Positions 1-10,622 are shown, numbered from the stretch's first letter. The stretch is 64,000 nt of DNA from Cladocopium goreaui (GCA_947184155.2 CAMXCT020006577.1:253993-317992); one strand, 5' to 3'. The notes: a model not told the origin generated them from the sequence alone. Translations and numbers: made by a program.

Positions 1-4
1 CACT

Positions 5-52
5 CAGCCACTCTGGCAGAGCGGCTGAGTGGCTGAGTGGCTGCGGCAGAGT
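5..52. repeat. Left terminal inverted repeat
   Basis: This 48-bp stretch matches 3337-3384 perfectly in inverted orientation. It is built from the same palindromic unit as the satellite at 3337-3588 (arm AGCCACTCTG, one central base, then the complementary arm). Just inside both TIRs the short string AGCCAATG also recurs. Confidence 0.7.
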
Positions 53-89
53 GGCTAGTGCAGCTTAGCCAATGGAGTGTAAGCAGTGT

Positions 90-121
90 TACCCAGACCT
101 AATTTTTCTTAGGTCTGGGTA
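90..121. terminator. 13-bp perfect hairpin at the element 3' end
   Basis: The arms TACCCAGACCTAA and its exact complement are separated by a 6-nt loop. The same stem with a different loop is kept at 55553-55584 in the inverted copy. It sits just downstream of the minus-strand genes, between them and the TIR. A role in 3'-end formation, replication or transposition is inference. Confidence 0.45.
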
Positions 122-652
122 GTTTTTCAAGTGAGGTTTTATGCTAATTTAGGTTTTTTTTTCCTTTATCTTGTAGGCACTGGGGCATAATTCTTATGGA
201 TTGAATGGAATTTTATGCAAACATCTGTGTTAAAGGGTTTTGAGAAAGAAGTCATTAGCCATTTGTGTTAAAGGGGTTCGCTCTGTGGGTCTCTGCGGAT
301 GTCTCTGCGGATCATCGTGGTGAAAGGAATGAGACATTTGGTTATAGTTCCAATGTTTTCATATATGTACGATATTAAAGATTATATATGTGTATATATA
401 TACATGGCTAGACACAAACGCACCTAAGTTCATACCATCCACCTCCATCATTTCATCATTTACCACAGTTCATGTTCACAACATTTCATATCATTTCATC
501 ACAGTATCAACACAACATAAAACTCGATCATTTCATACATCATCATCCCACATCATTTCATCATCATCCATCATCACATAAATTCAAATCATAAAATTTC
601 ATCAAAATATTTCATCATAAATTTCATCATAATATGTTATCATAATATAATA

Positions 653-985
653 TCATAAAATAATTGTAATGGTGTTCCAGATTTGTTTCAATGTTGCAAT
701 TTTGGTTTCATCATCTTTCAAGTATTCCTCCATCTCTTTTTGTTTTTTCTCTTCTTCCTTTTTGAGTTTTTCCTTGTTGATATGCCTGTCGGTTTTAACA
801 TGTTTGGACAACCTGCATTGTTTCACATTCCGCTGGCAAATGTCGCAAAATACTTCCTTTTGATTGCAATATACTGTGTTACTCTCCTTTTGTTTGTCCA
901 AGCATTCAATACACATTCTATTCATTCCATTGAATTCGTCACCATTTTTATCTTTCTTACACTTTGTGCACTTTCTACTCTCCAT
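653..985 (-). CDS. Small zinc-finger protein of the mobile element
   Basis: This intact 110-residue ORF has two zinc-binding patterns. An N-terminal CTKC...CIEC pair (residues about 6-29) is followed by a C2H2-like finger (CDIC ... H ... H, about residues 47-68). The C-terminal third is a Lys/Glu-rich helix, probably coiled coil. It lies downstream of the helicase remnant in the same strand order. The copy at 54577-54972 is clearly homologous but has an in-frame stop. Function is unknown; nucleic-acid binding is likely from the fingers. In fuller relatives this region may be the tail of the polymerase-helicase protein. Confidence 0.5.
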   Translation of the reverse strand: MESRKCTKCKKDKNGDEFNGMNRMCIECLDKQKESNTVYCNQKEVFCDICQRNVKQCRLSKHVKTDRHINKEKLKKEEEKKQKEMEEYLKDDETKIATLKQIWNTITIIL

Positions 986-1090
986 ACTATTATAAGGTAT
1001 CCTTTTAAGTGTATTTCCTTATATCATAAAAAAATCATCCAAATCTTGTTTCCCAAAAATCATCATTGATTTCATTTATATAACTTTTTT

Positions 1091-1553
1091 CTATTCCTTT
1101 CCCTCTTCTGTATCTTTGCCTCCTACTCCTTTGTGTATCTGCAAAAATATAATGGATTTGAACATTATGTCAATGCAATTGTCAACATACTCCTCTCCAT
1201 TTTGGTTGTTGGTGAAGGGCTCTATGCTTGGAAGTTGTTTGACATCACCTGCACCTATTACAATCAAATGAGGGTGTTCATTGCAGAAGACTCTTATCTT
1301 ATTCAAGATATAAGGACTTGACATATAGATTTCATCAAAAAAATACATCATAACCGTTGTAATCATACTTTGGTAGCCTGCTTTCCCCCTTACACACAGG
1401 AACACTGAAGAATGTATTTTGGGTGACTGCATCGCATGGAACATCTTGCTTTTGCATATTTTGAGGAACAACAAAAAGTGTATTATAACTTAGGTCGTTG
1501 AAATGTTTTCCAATGAAACTCTTACCACTTCCTGCAATTTTTGCCCTAATCAT
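1091..1553 (-). pseudogene. SF1 (Pif1/RecD-type) helicase fragment
   Basis: Two overlapping frames together give a helicase N-half: Walker A (AGSGKSFIGKHF), Walker B (FFDEIYM) and motif III (GAGDVKQLPSIE). The frame change lies in a T-run just before the Walker B Asp-Glu. There are seven T here and eight in the other copy, where six would keep the frame. Coding ends soon after motif III, so motifs V and VI are missing. The order of motifs and the GDxKQL signature are those of SF1 DNA helicases. It follows the polymerase-like region directly and may once have been fused to it. Confidence 0.6.
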
Positions 1554-1713
1554 GACTCTCTTCTTCCTTATTGCTGTGTTTTTTTATTGCGTCTGTGTCC
1601 CATTCATCTTGAACCTCAATCCTTTCGCTTTTGTAAATCGGTATGTTTGGAATCTCATTGTGTTTCCATCCATAGACTTCGGGAACAGGAACAACTTTCT
1701 TGTCTTCCACTCT

Positions 1714-3272
1714 TCAGCCTCCTATGTCATTATGAAAATTCAATACCTTTTTAGTTTTCTTTAATTCCATCTTTGCTATGTGAAAGGCATCAGTCTTTAC
1801 AGCGTAAACATTGATGTTTGCCTCCTTCAACTTCTCATATGCATCATACTGCCTTTGGTCACTGACACTGACTATATAATATTTGGCGGTCTCGCTATTC
1901 TTCTCTATCTTTTGGTTGAATGAATCATTTTCACAGTAGTAGGTTTTGCCATCCTCGACGTTATAATCAAAATCTGTAAAACACGCACCGCCATTCACAT
2001 GTCTAAAAAAAGGTTTGTTGTTCTCATGAATCAACTTCGATAGTCCAATCTTCTTCTAATTCTCTCCATCTAAGATATTCCTCATACTCTTCTTCATTCA
2101 TTGCGTAAATCCTCCCATCATATTTTTTCTGGTGCTGTAATGCCTCCTTAAGATTATCAAAAATCCTACTGACAGTTTTTCTATTGTAAGACTTCTCAAG
2201 CAAACCAAAGGCTACATTAGCAATAGTTTTCAAGATTGTTTGATTCTCAAACTTGTCATCACTAATCACTGTTTTATATAAATTTTCAACCGCTTTCTTA
2301 TTCTTCACCTCTGTGAATGTATGAATGTACTTTGTAAAATAGTATCTTCATTGCTACCCCTCTCTTCATCAATTCCTTCAGGTGCTTCCCATAATGATTA
2401 TTTTTTGTTAAAAAACAAATGTTGCCCTGACACTCACTATGAACAAGGTGTAGTTATTGAATTTGTTATAATCATCTTTTTTGGTGTATGGCTTCCATAC
2501 ATCAAGATCTTTGAACACTGGAATGTGTGTAATCTTTGTTGCTTGGTATGAGTAGGCTTTCCGTGTGTCGATGCTACACATATCTTCCGGGGCAAGGACA
2601 AGTTCATAGCCCTTGCTATCATAGTTTTTTGCCTTTAACAACCTTCCATTAGGAACAATGGATCTGCATTCATCCAATGCTTTAAGGTCAGTTTCGTTAT
2701 AGTATGACTTATGATTTTCACTGAAAATTGACTCATGAGACTTGAACATTGTCGCGCTGACTTTGTTGTATTATTCCTCTGTTTCCACCAAAATATCATC
2801 ATTGATTCTATCATGGTCACGGTGCTGTGTTACAATGCTGTAGGTTACCGCTTTCTGTTTCTTGACTATCTTGTGTGTTAAATCAAACTTGATTTCTACT
2901 GCCCTACCTGCTGTGTGCCTAACCTGTGGTTCATATCCTGCTCTTTTCATTTCATAAATTGCTTGTTCAAATCATTGCCTTTTAAAATAAAACTAATCTG
3001 TATTCCTCTTCATCCTTTAAACTTCTCACATCATCGATACCATCAATCATTTTGTATTTAAGAGGTTCTTCTCTGTTGTTGATGCAATAGTTGTTTCCAA
3101 TCCTGAACGTGTAGAGTTCATCAACACACTCTTTCCTTTTAAGTGATTTCAGGTTATGGTTTAAAGTGTATATGTGGCTGTTCTTGATCAATACGTTGAA
3201 AGTTATGTAGCTATGGCAGTTGAAGTTTACAGGGTTATGTTTGTAAATCAAGTTGCTGTCAGTCAATGTCAT
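1714..3272 (-). pseudogene. Divergent family-B-like DNA polymerase remnant
   Basis: This is a broken coding region read in at least four pieces (2982-3272, 2408-2749, 2024-2308, 1714-2034). The 2408-2749 piece has CSIDTRKAYSYQ, which resembles polymerase motif A (D..K.Y). The 2024-2308 piece has NVAFGLLEKSYNRK, placed like motif B. The 1714-2034 piece has VYAVKTDAFHI, placed like motif C. Its close relative at 53299-53844 keeps about 60 more bases between the last two pieces, so this copy also has an internal deletion. The family call rests on motif order and spacing only; another replication enzyme of a DNA virus or transposon is possible. Confidence 0.4.
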
Positions 3273-3336
3273 ATAATCTTGCTTGGATATTGAAATATTT
3301 AAAAATTAAAAACTTTATCCATTTCATTGGCTGATG

Positions 3337-3588
3337 ACTCTGCCGCAGCCACTCAGCCACTCAGCCGCTCTGCCAGAGTGGCTGGAGGAGCCACTCAGCC
3401 ACTCTGCCAGAGTGGCTGGAGCAGCCACTCAGCCACTCAGCCACTCTGCCAGAGTAGCTGGAGCAGCCACTCAGCCACTCTGCCCAGAGTGGCTGGAGCA
3501 GCCACTCAGCCACTCAGCCACTCTGCCAGAGTGGCTGGAGGAGCCACTCAGCCACTCAGTCACTCTGCCAGAGTGGCTGAGTGGCTGG
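3337..3588. repeat. Palindromic satellite containing the right TIR
   Basis: About six units of a short palindrome (arm AGCCACTCTG, central base, complementary arm) alternate with CAGCCACTCAGCCACT spacers. Bases 3337-3384 are the inverted match of 5-52. Related arrays close the other copy at 55620-55790. ORFs across it on either strand are low-complexity translations of the repeat. Confidence 0.75.
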
Positions 3589-4344
3589 GGTGAAAATTTC
3601 CGCCATTGCGCGTTCAATCGAATCATTGTAAGATGTTGTGACAATATGTGACCATGTCCGCCACCTGCAGGAATAGCTCGAGGCGAAGTTGAAGCCCAGC
3701 TCTGTGGGCTGTGAAAAGGCCACCGAGCCTCCTCCGTTGAGGCGCCGCAAGCCTCAGGCAAGGCCGATACGAAGAATTCACAAAGAAAATGGAGAAAGAA
3801 ATAGAAAGAGGTAGGGAAGAGATGGGAAAAGATGGGAAAAGAGACTTGAGGGGAAACAAAACAGAACAAACATCCTCTCAGATCTCTCAGGTATATACAC
3901 TTGGAACATACTCTAGCATACTTCACTACCTTGTTAGCCCTGTTGATCGGGTGTCTTGCTCAGTCTTGCTCCAACAATTATCCTTTTCAACTCCTACAGG
4001 TCCTAAGGCTCCACTTTTGCTGCGGCAAAACTGGCGATTTCTGTTTCTGAGACTGGACCCAGCATGCCGTAGACGTCACGCATTCACATTCAACCAAGGC
4101 CGGAAGTTGCCAAAGGCATCCAAAGGCATGACGCAGACAGATCTTGTGAGGCAAGTTTGATACCTACAGTGTTTATCGATGTTTATCATGATTCACAGCC
4201 CAGAACATGTTCGGAATTTCTGGTCCTACTTTCATCTGCGCACCAATTCCTTGGAAAGCTGAAAACCTCTTGAGACAAATCCCTCATCGTGACCGACTCA
4301 CGCGACTAACAATATCTCACGATGATCTGGGCCCTCCTGCAGTC
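3589..4344. other. No complete gene; possible downstream ESCO exons
   Basis: I see no assignable complete gene. A minus-strand stretch near 4000-4070 reads VYGMLGPVSETEIASF and could be a further exon of the acetyltransferase gene at 4345-5092, but the reading is uncertain. Confidence 0.25.
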
Positions 4345-5092
4345 CACCAGTGATGTCGCAAGGCCACGCCGGCGTTCGCGACGACGGACCCAAACCACCG
4401 CCACGCCCAATGTCGGCTTGGTCCTTTGTCCAATGTCTGCCTGGCAAACAACGTGATTCAACGGAAGGCGAAAGATGGCGTGAGTGCACCATGGCCAAGC
4501 CGGCTATTTCTATATTGCAGAAAGTATCAGAAACGGATAAATGATCTCCTAGAATCCTAGAATGTGTTTGGACTTTCGCATGGACCTTGCTGGCATCTGT
4601 CTCAGACTTCTGCTTCATCCCAGATCCAGAAGAATCGAGGCAAGCTGATGAAGTCCCCGCAATCCGCTCAGCACTCAGAAGTCCCAGAACTTCCCGACCT
4701 TTCAATGCCATCAAGAGCCAAGCACTTCCATTGGCCAATCGTTCTCCACTGGGCAAGTCCAATGAATGGGACAAATCGGTTTCTCGAATCGTCTCCCACA
4801 GCTCAGCTAAACGGCTCAGCGTGGTCCCACGCAAAGTGTTGGCACCAAGCCGCACCAAACGGCATTGTCCAGAAGAAGCAGATGCGCTACAAATAGTTTC
4901 AGCTGGAAAAGGCCAATCAAAGGCTTTGCTGCACTGATGTAGTGCGTCTTCTAAGGCAGACAATCGAAGACCACAGTCTCTACAACATCTTGCCACGGCC
5001 AAAAGACGCTGCGGCTTTGAGACCGTCCTTGGCTTGTCTTTCAGTACGCGAGGCCTCTTCCGGCAGCTGGTGGAGAGCATGGCAAGGAACAC
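4345..5092 (-). CDS. ESCO/Eco1-like cohesin acetyltransferase (two exons, incomplete)
   Basis: Exon 1 (5092-4656) has a zinc-finger-like CRDCG...H pattern (Cys37, Cys40, His52 from the first Met). About 80 residues later comes EVLGLLSAERI, matching the VVGxLxAE strand of ESCO acetyltransferases. Joining 4656 to 4423 keeps the frame and gives AGTKPTLGVAVVWVRRR, then ERRRGLATSLVD. This is the GVsxIWV strand plus the acetyl-CoA-binding RRxGxAT loop of the family. The 232-nt intron begins GACTTC and ends AAAG before G, a GA-AG intron. The exon 2 end at 4345 (another GA donor) and the start Met are inferred. The usual fourth zinc ligand is not obvious. ESCO enzymes acetylate the cohesin SMC3 head during S phase. 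Confidence 0.55.
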
Positions 5093-6015
5093 TTCGACAA
5101 GTTGAATCTAGTCAAGACTTAGTCGCAATGTCTAAAATTAAAATGAAAACACTGAGATGGGCCTTTTGATTCATGGATTTCATGAATTTCATGGTGATCC
5201 TTGGATGGGCCTTCTGCATCTTTTGGCATCAACTTGGCGGTATGTGAATGTCAACCTCAAATGACCAACTGAGTCACAACGCTTCACCTGCTATTCCTCA
5301 TTGCTAGCCGCTAGTTGACAAAGCAAATTATGCGCAGTACAACCTAAATTCCACAAGACTGCTTTAAGTCCGGTTTGCTGCTCTACTTGGTTTTCCATGG
5401 TTTTCCATGGTCTTGCCTTAAGGCCTTTTTAATCTCTCATGTTGAAAGTTGTTCATCGTGTATGTCAAGGGCCAGCTGAATCAAATTGGATAGACTATGA
5501 GCAACTCTTGCGTGCGACCTACGTCCGACATTCAGCTGTTCTGATTAAGCACAGTCGGTTGCTAGCAATGTTGGAAAAACCGGGAAAGCTGCAATGGCTC
5601 TTTGTCCCGCCAGCATCTTGAAGATATGACGATACCTGACACTACTGGTAGCACGTCCTTCCCAAAGCGGTGGGAACTCGTGGGAACTCCTCATACCAGC
5701 TGGAGCGATTGCGCCACCAAGTGTTCTGGCGTTCAATGTCCTGGCCGGCAAACTCCTTCAGAAGCCGCACCACGCCAAGGTGACAAACAGCACCAACCGA
5801 GAAAACTTTGTTCTCATAGGCAGCATCTGAAGCCGGGAGGAACCCATGCAACACAATCACCTGTGCTGCCCTTAATTGACGAGAATCATTAGCACTGTTT
5901 CCTACATCTCTCTGCAGATCACATCTGCACATTTGAACATCTATGTAGAATCTATGTGCATCACGGTTGCACGAAGTCAAGAAGGACATAGAAGGCGCAT
6001 GAAGGAGCCATTGAG
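5093..6015 (-). other. Intergenic or unassigned exon-like sequence
   Basis: One minus-strand stretch (about 5700-5880) has protein-like composition, containing AAQVIVLHGFLPASDAAYEN and GVVRLLKEFAGQDIERQN. I do not recognise it. It could be a 3' exon of the phosphatase gene or a separate small gene. The rest shows nothing I can assign. Confidence 0.2.
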
Positions 6016-9000
6016 TCATTGCGACTCAAGCTGGACACTTTGGCCATGCAAGCCTCCTCGAATTCCAACCAATGCGGACATTGTAAGATGAAGATCTTCT
6101 TCATCAAACTCGCCGCTTTCTGGATCTGCATCAAGCAATCGAAAAAGAGTTTCTAAGGTTTCCCGGGAAGTGCTGTAGCCCCATTCAGCCAAAGCACTTT
6201 GGACTTCATTGCAGCTCAGCTTTCCATCGTTGTCTGAGTCAAAGCATTGAAATGCTGACGAGTATCTCTCACGCCACTTCTTCAGGCTTATCCACTTGAG
6301 TCCTGTTCCGGAGGTTCCCTTTTCAAAGAGGTCCCTCAGTGCTCCTCGCGTCGGTCTCGTACTCGAAATACTGCACAAACTCAAAAAGGATTGGAAGGTT
6401 TCCTCGACACCTGGGATTTCACAATGCGCCGAGAATTCGGGCAAAGTCACAGCACCTGAAGCACAATCCTTGACGTTTACTAGGCGTTCTTCACCCAGTG
6501 GCAAGACCAAGGACTTGAGTGCATAGGATGATGTTCCTTTTGTGGGATTGGAATTGTAAAAAGTTTTCACCACAAACTCGTTCTCTCCGTTGTCGTTGTC
6601 TTGATGCAACTCAAAGGCCAGGAAGGCCCCAAAGCCGATAGTTGGCAGCTCCAAGCCCAGGTGGGTTGCCAAGGCTGCTAATGTGGTGTCCTTGACAAAT
6701 CGACAGGACAAACGCAGACAAGTGCAACAACTTCTGTAATCTAAAACAACTTCTCTATTCATTCGAGTCTATTTGAGTCGATGAATTTCTAATTATTCCC
6801 GATTCCCAAAGCAACTCAAGAAGTCAGTCACAAATCAGGCCACAAAGGCTCTTCGGCTTGTGACTATCTGCAGGAAAATGATTCATTAACAGTAAAACTA
6901 AGATAATTGAAGAAACAATAACACCATTTGACTGGAAGACCCGAGAAGAACAATTGCCATCCATTATTTCTAACAGCTAGACTTTTGACGGACTCATGGC
7001 ATGGCGTGCACCTTAGGTTTGTTCGTAGTTCGGATGCCTTTGTCCCCTGGTCCGCTTTGCTGTAGCAACCGCCCTCTCAAAGAGCAGGACTTCAAAGATG
7101 TATGAGAAACATTATGAGAAAAAATGAGTAAACATTCAGAGACTTGGAGCCTTCGTATTGACGAACCGGTCAGTCCATTTTCAATTGCCTTTCTCAAAGT
7201 CTTCACACTACTATTCAAACCCACTGAACAGTAAACCCTGCCGAGTCTCGTGGCAGGACATCTGTACAAATCGAAGATTTGATTTCCCTTCTGCACGTTG
7301 CTGCATGTGTCGCCAGATTTTGTGCGCCAAATACCCAGCTCCTTTCTGCCCATATGACTCTCGTCGTAAACCTGAAGCCTTGGCCAAGTTGTTACAACTG
7401 TTTGGTGGCAAACAGGCAAGCCCAACCCTTGTTTGCTCTTGGTGAACTTTGATGGGGACGGGGGTCACATTCGCCCCTACCCAAGGGGTCACATTCGCCC
7501 CTACCCCACTATCCTGTCCATTGAATGTGTCATTCAACCTTTTAGGGTTTGACCTGGGGACACGGGACATTTAGGTGGGACTTGGGGACATTGCTTAGAG
7601 GGGGACTTGGGGACATTGGTTATGTCACTTGCCTCACGATTGAATACGTCATTCAGAAAACCTTTTAGCATCTTTTAGCGTTTGACGTGGGCACACGGGA
7701 CATTTAGGGGGGACTTGGGGACATTGCTTGGGGGGGGGACTTGGGGACTTTGGTTTAGGGGGTGAGGTAGCGATCCCCGGTATTTGGGGGCCCTGGATCT
7801 AAGCTAAAAAGCAATCAACACGTGTGGTCAACAGTCGGAGTGGATGATGTGAATTAAAGTGAACATGTCACATGGTGTACAAACTGTAAAGTCTTGGGAC
7901 TGACTTCCAGAGCGTCTGGGAAGTTCATTGAGATGGATGTTACAACCTAGCATCCACACCGTCTTGGAGTTGCTTGAAATAAATCGTGCCACATAGAATC
8001 TAGAGCGTCTTAGGCTTGCTTCAAAAGGATGTTACAACATAGCATCCAGAGCGTCTGGGAAGTTGATTGAATGGATGCTACAACGTACCCTCCAGAGCGT
8101 CTGGGAAGTTGATTGAAATAGATGTTACAACGTAGCATCCACAGCGTCTTGGAGTTGATTGGAATGGATGTTACCACGTAGCATCCACAGCGTCTTGGAG
8201 TTAATTGAAAAGGATGTTACAACGCAGCAGCCAGAGCGTCTTGGAACTGATTTCAAATTGGATGTTGCAACGTAGCATCCAGCGCGTCCGGGAAGTTGAT
8301 TGATGTGGATGTTACAAGGTAGCATCCAGAGCGTCTTGGAGGTTGATTAAACTGGATGTTGCAACTTAACATCCAGAGCGTCTTGGAAGTTGATTAAACT
8401 GGATGCTGCAACTTAACATCCAGAGCGTCTTGGAAGTGACTTCGAGTGGGTGTTACAACGCAGCATCCAGAGCGTCTTGGAACTGGTTTCAAATGGATGT
8501 TACAACGTAGCATCCAGAGCGTCTGGGAAGTTAATTGAGATGGATGTTACAACGTAGCATCCACAGCGTCTTGGAGTTGTTTGACATGGATCTTACTACA
8601 TAGCATCCAGAGCGTCTTGGAGCTGACTTCAAATTGGATGTTACAACATAGCATCCAGAGCGTCTGGGAAGTTGATTGAAATGGATTCTACACGTAACAT
8701 GTGAAAATGACATAAAATGACTGACTATCTGAGCTGGAAAAGATTCGCCCCTACCTCCACCTTGAGTAGGGGCAAATGCGACCCCACATGAGGTAGGGGC
8801 AAATGCGACCCCCGTGCCACTTTGGTGCATCTGTGATATGTGCATGCGTGTCATTTTCTTGCCGTGTTTTGCGAAGCCTGGAAACATCTGGAAACTCTAT
8901 TTCGCCAGCTCGTGGTGCTTCCAACTTCAACATGCAACCATGATCAAAAATGATCAAAAAGGAAGGCATAGCATATTTATGATTCTGATCATGTAAGATA

Positions 9001-10110
9001 TGTAAGCACAGGCAGATGTTGCAGGGTTTGCAAGCAAGTGGCAGCTCCGTACCAACGGCGCTTGACCTCGTTGCCAATCTCTTGCAGCATTTCCCTCTCT
9101 GCCTTGTTCAGCAGGATCCCGTTTTCGTTGACAAGGACTGGACGATTGTGTGCTTCTTCAATGGCAACTTGGGTGTCCAAGTCCTTTGCTGCAATCAGCC
9201 TGTCCATCATACTGTGCGACGGAGAGAGATGCTCTTCCCTGGTGCACTCAAAGAGTTTATCCAACAGCTCCTGATAATTCGATTGTGAAACCAAGTGCAG
9301 TAGACGCTTTGATTGTCTGATGTTACCTTTTCTCCAAGTCTCGTAGTTCTCATCAAGCCGCCACTCGTGAAACAATCGATCGTCAGATCGCACAGCATCT
9401 TCGATGTAAATGGGAACTCCAGCAGCTCGCCGGGCCGTGTCCGAGAAGACCCGCTCTGAACGAAACGCAAAAAACACGGCTGCCCGTGGAACAAAACCAA
9501 GCAGAAACGACCATGCACTCTGCAAAGTGCGTTGAACGTTTGAAGTGTAGACAGCCAATGTCGTACCATCAACCTTGTCCACACCATGAAACAATTTCCC
9601 GTTGTCAAACGCTTGTGTCTCAAGTGACTCAAGTCCGTCATGAATGTATCGTTGACGAAGCGCACTTCCAATGTCCTTCGAGAGTTGGACTTAGACAAAA
9701 CTTGCAAAGAAACGCAAACAATTGACATTTTGTGACCGGATTTCACTTTCTTTCACTTTCAAAAATTGTTTCTGACGGATTCTGTCATATTTTGTCAATT
9801 GTCGACATATGTCTACATATGTCAACGAAATTGTGTCCTGTAATTGTGAACATCCCACAGGGGTGAGATGTCCTTTGTAGCTCTCCCAAAACTGCGTTCG
9901 GATGGGCCATGCGATATCTGCCTTCCCTGTCGGCTTTGTTGGAAAACGGGCTCCGTGGCGATGAACCAAAACGACTTGACGAAGAGTCGATGCATCTCCT
10001 GCGCTGATCGGCCATGGTGACGTGGCAGCTCCGCAGTGAGCGACGAGTGCTACGAGCATCACCAGATTCCCTGCACGGTGCAGTCGGCGCAATCGGTGTG
10101 GGATCTCCAT
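6016..10110 (-). CDS. Secreted histidine acid phosphatase with C-terminal EF-hand, four exons
   Basis: Exons at 10110-9838, 9675-9048, 7341-7250 and 6690-6016 join in frame to 555 residues. A hydrophobic signal segment (about residues 14-29, LVMLVALVAHC) precedes the catalytic VHRHGARFP (about 50-57), the RHGxRxP motif of branch-2 histidine phosphatases. Exon 2 carries VYTSNVQRTLQSA, the conserved R-rich strand. The acid/base HD pair (CHDTTLAAL, about 331-332) is split exactly by intron 3. The C-terminal part has one canonical EF-hand loop (DSDNDGKLSCNE, about 472-483) and a degenerate second loop near 508. The phosphatase family hydrolyses phosphomonoesters in secretory or lysosomal spaces. 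An EF-hand suggests Ca2+ binding. All introns are GA-AG. A further 3' exon is possible. Confidence 0.8.
7458..8815. repeat. Inverted-repeat element inside phosphatase intron 2
   Basis: The string around GTCACATTCGCCCCTAC occurs twice at the left (7458-7480, 7484-7505). Its inverted form occurs twice at the right (8766-8785, 8793-8815), with two mismatches between outer copies. Between them lie two copies of a block with GGGACTTGGGGACATT (about 7500-7750) and the 47-nt minisatellite. The unit fills most of the 1706-nt intron and looks like a non-coding element that inserted or grew there. Confidence 0.55.
7890..8690. repeat. Minisatellite, period about 47 nt
   Basis: About 16 imperfect copies of a unit containing GCATCCAGAGCGTCTTGGAA followed by GTTGATTGAAATGGATG and TTACAACGTA. 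Variants alternate AGAGCG/ACAGCG and TTGG/GGGA. It is intronic. ORFs through it are repeat translations. Confidence 0.8.
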
Positions 10111-10464
10111 CGTGCACTCCGTGCTAGCAGAACCAGAACATATTTTCCATGGGCTCTGCACCGGAGCCCTTTGTGCACTCCATGCTGTGCGCAACATGGA
10201 AACACTACCGGCCTCTCATATCTCTCATCACTTTCAAAAGGCTTCGGACATTCACTGGCTACCAGCTCACTTTCTTAAAAAGATCAAAGTGCTTGTCTTG
10301 AGAAAATCAACACGGAAAGACAGTTGCTGGTTTGACATTACTGTGGCGGTGAACCCCTGGGTGAAAACACTTCCGTCACTGGCGAATAATTATTCGTGGC
10401 ATATGTTTGTATCAAAGATTATCAAAGCATACTGGCAAAATCTGGCAAACAAAATCAAACAAAT
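10111..10464. other. Phosphatase 5' flank; nothing recognised
   Basis: This is the stretch between the phosphatase start codon and the 3' LTR of the family A retroelement. I see no conserved coding or known promoter motif. The retroelement sits about 355 bases upstream of the inferred start codon, so the promoter must lie in this short stretch, in the element, or beyond it. Confidence 0.3.
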
Positions 10465-10622
10465 TGTATTTTCAGGTTTCAGCAGGGGTTATAGTTATAA
10501 TCCCAAATAGACTGATAAACCTAGAATCCGCTAAGCATCTGCGACCGCAGCACCTTTTACTGAGCCGCAACAGCTGTAATGCATGCTATAATACATGGGT
10601 TTTATGGTGGAGTGCAATTACA
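10465..10622 (-). repeat. 3' LTR of family A
   Basis: A 158-bp copy shares GTATTTTCAGGTTTCAGC, AATAGACTGATAAACCTA and the GAGCCGCA block with the 5' LTR at 22854-23027. It is preceded on the minus strand by the polypurine tract. Confidence 0.8.

Larger units (their letters stand above)
1..3588 (-). mobile_element. TIR-bounded polymerase-helicase element, left copy
   Basis: An AT-rich island of about 3.5 kb lies between GC-richer palindromic repeats. Bases 5-52 are the exact reverse complement of 3337-3384 (48 bp), so the unit has terminal inverted repeats. On the minus strand, 5' to 3', it holds a polymerase-like region, an SF1 helicase fragment, a zinc-finger ORF, an ATGATG-rich stretch (about 400-650) and a 13-bp hairpin. 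A second copy in opposite orientation lies at 53126-55790. Both copies lack helicase motifs V and VI, so the amplified form was probably already defective. No integrase is seen in this unit. A Polinton-like or virus-derived origin is inference. Confidence 0.6.

Noticed and set aside
3327..3651. Open frames through the GCCACT repeats as proteins
   Set aside because: They are low-complexity translations of a palindromic satellite and are open in several frames on both strands.
7890..8690. CRISPR-like array
   Set aside because: The 47-nt units are contiguous with no unique spacers, and the array lies in a eukaryotic intron.
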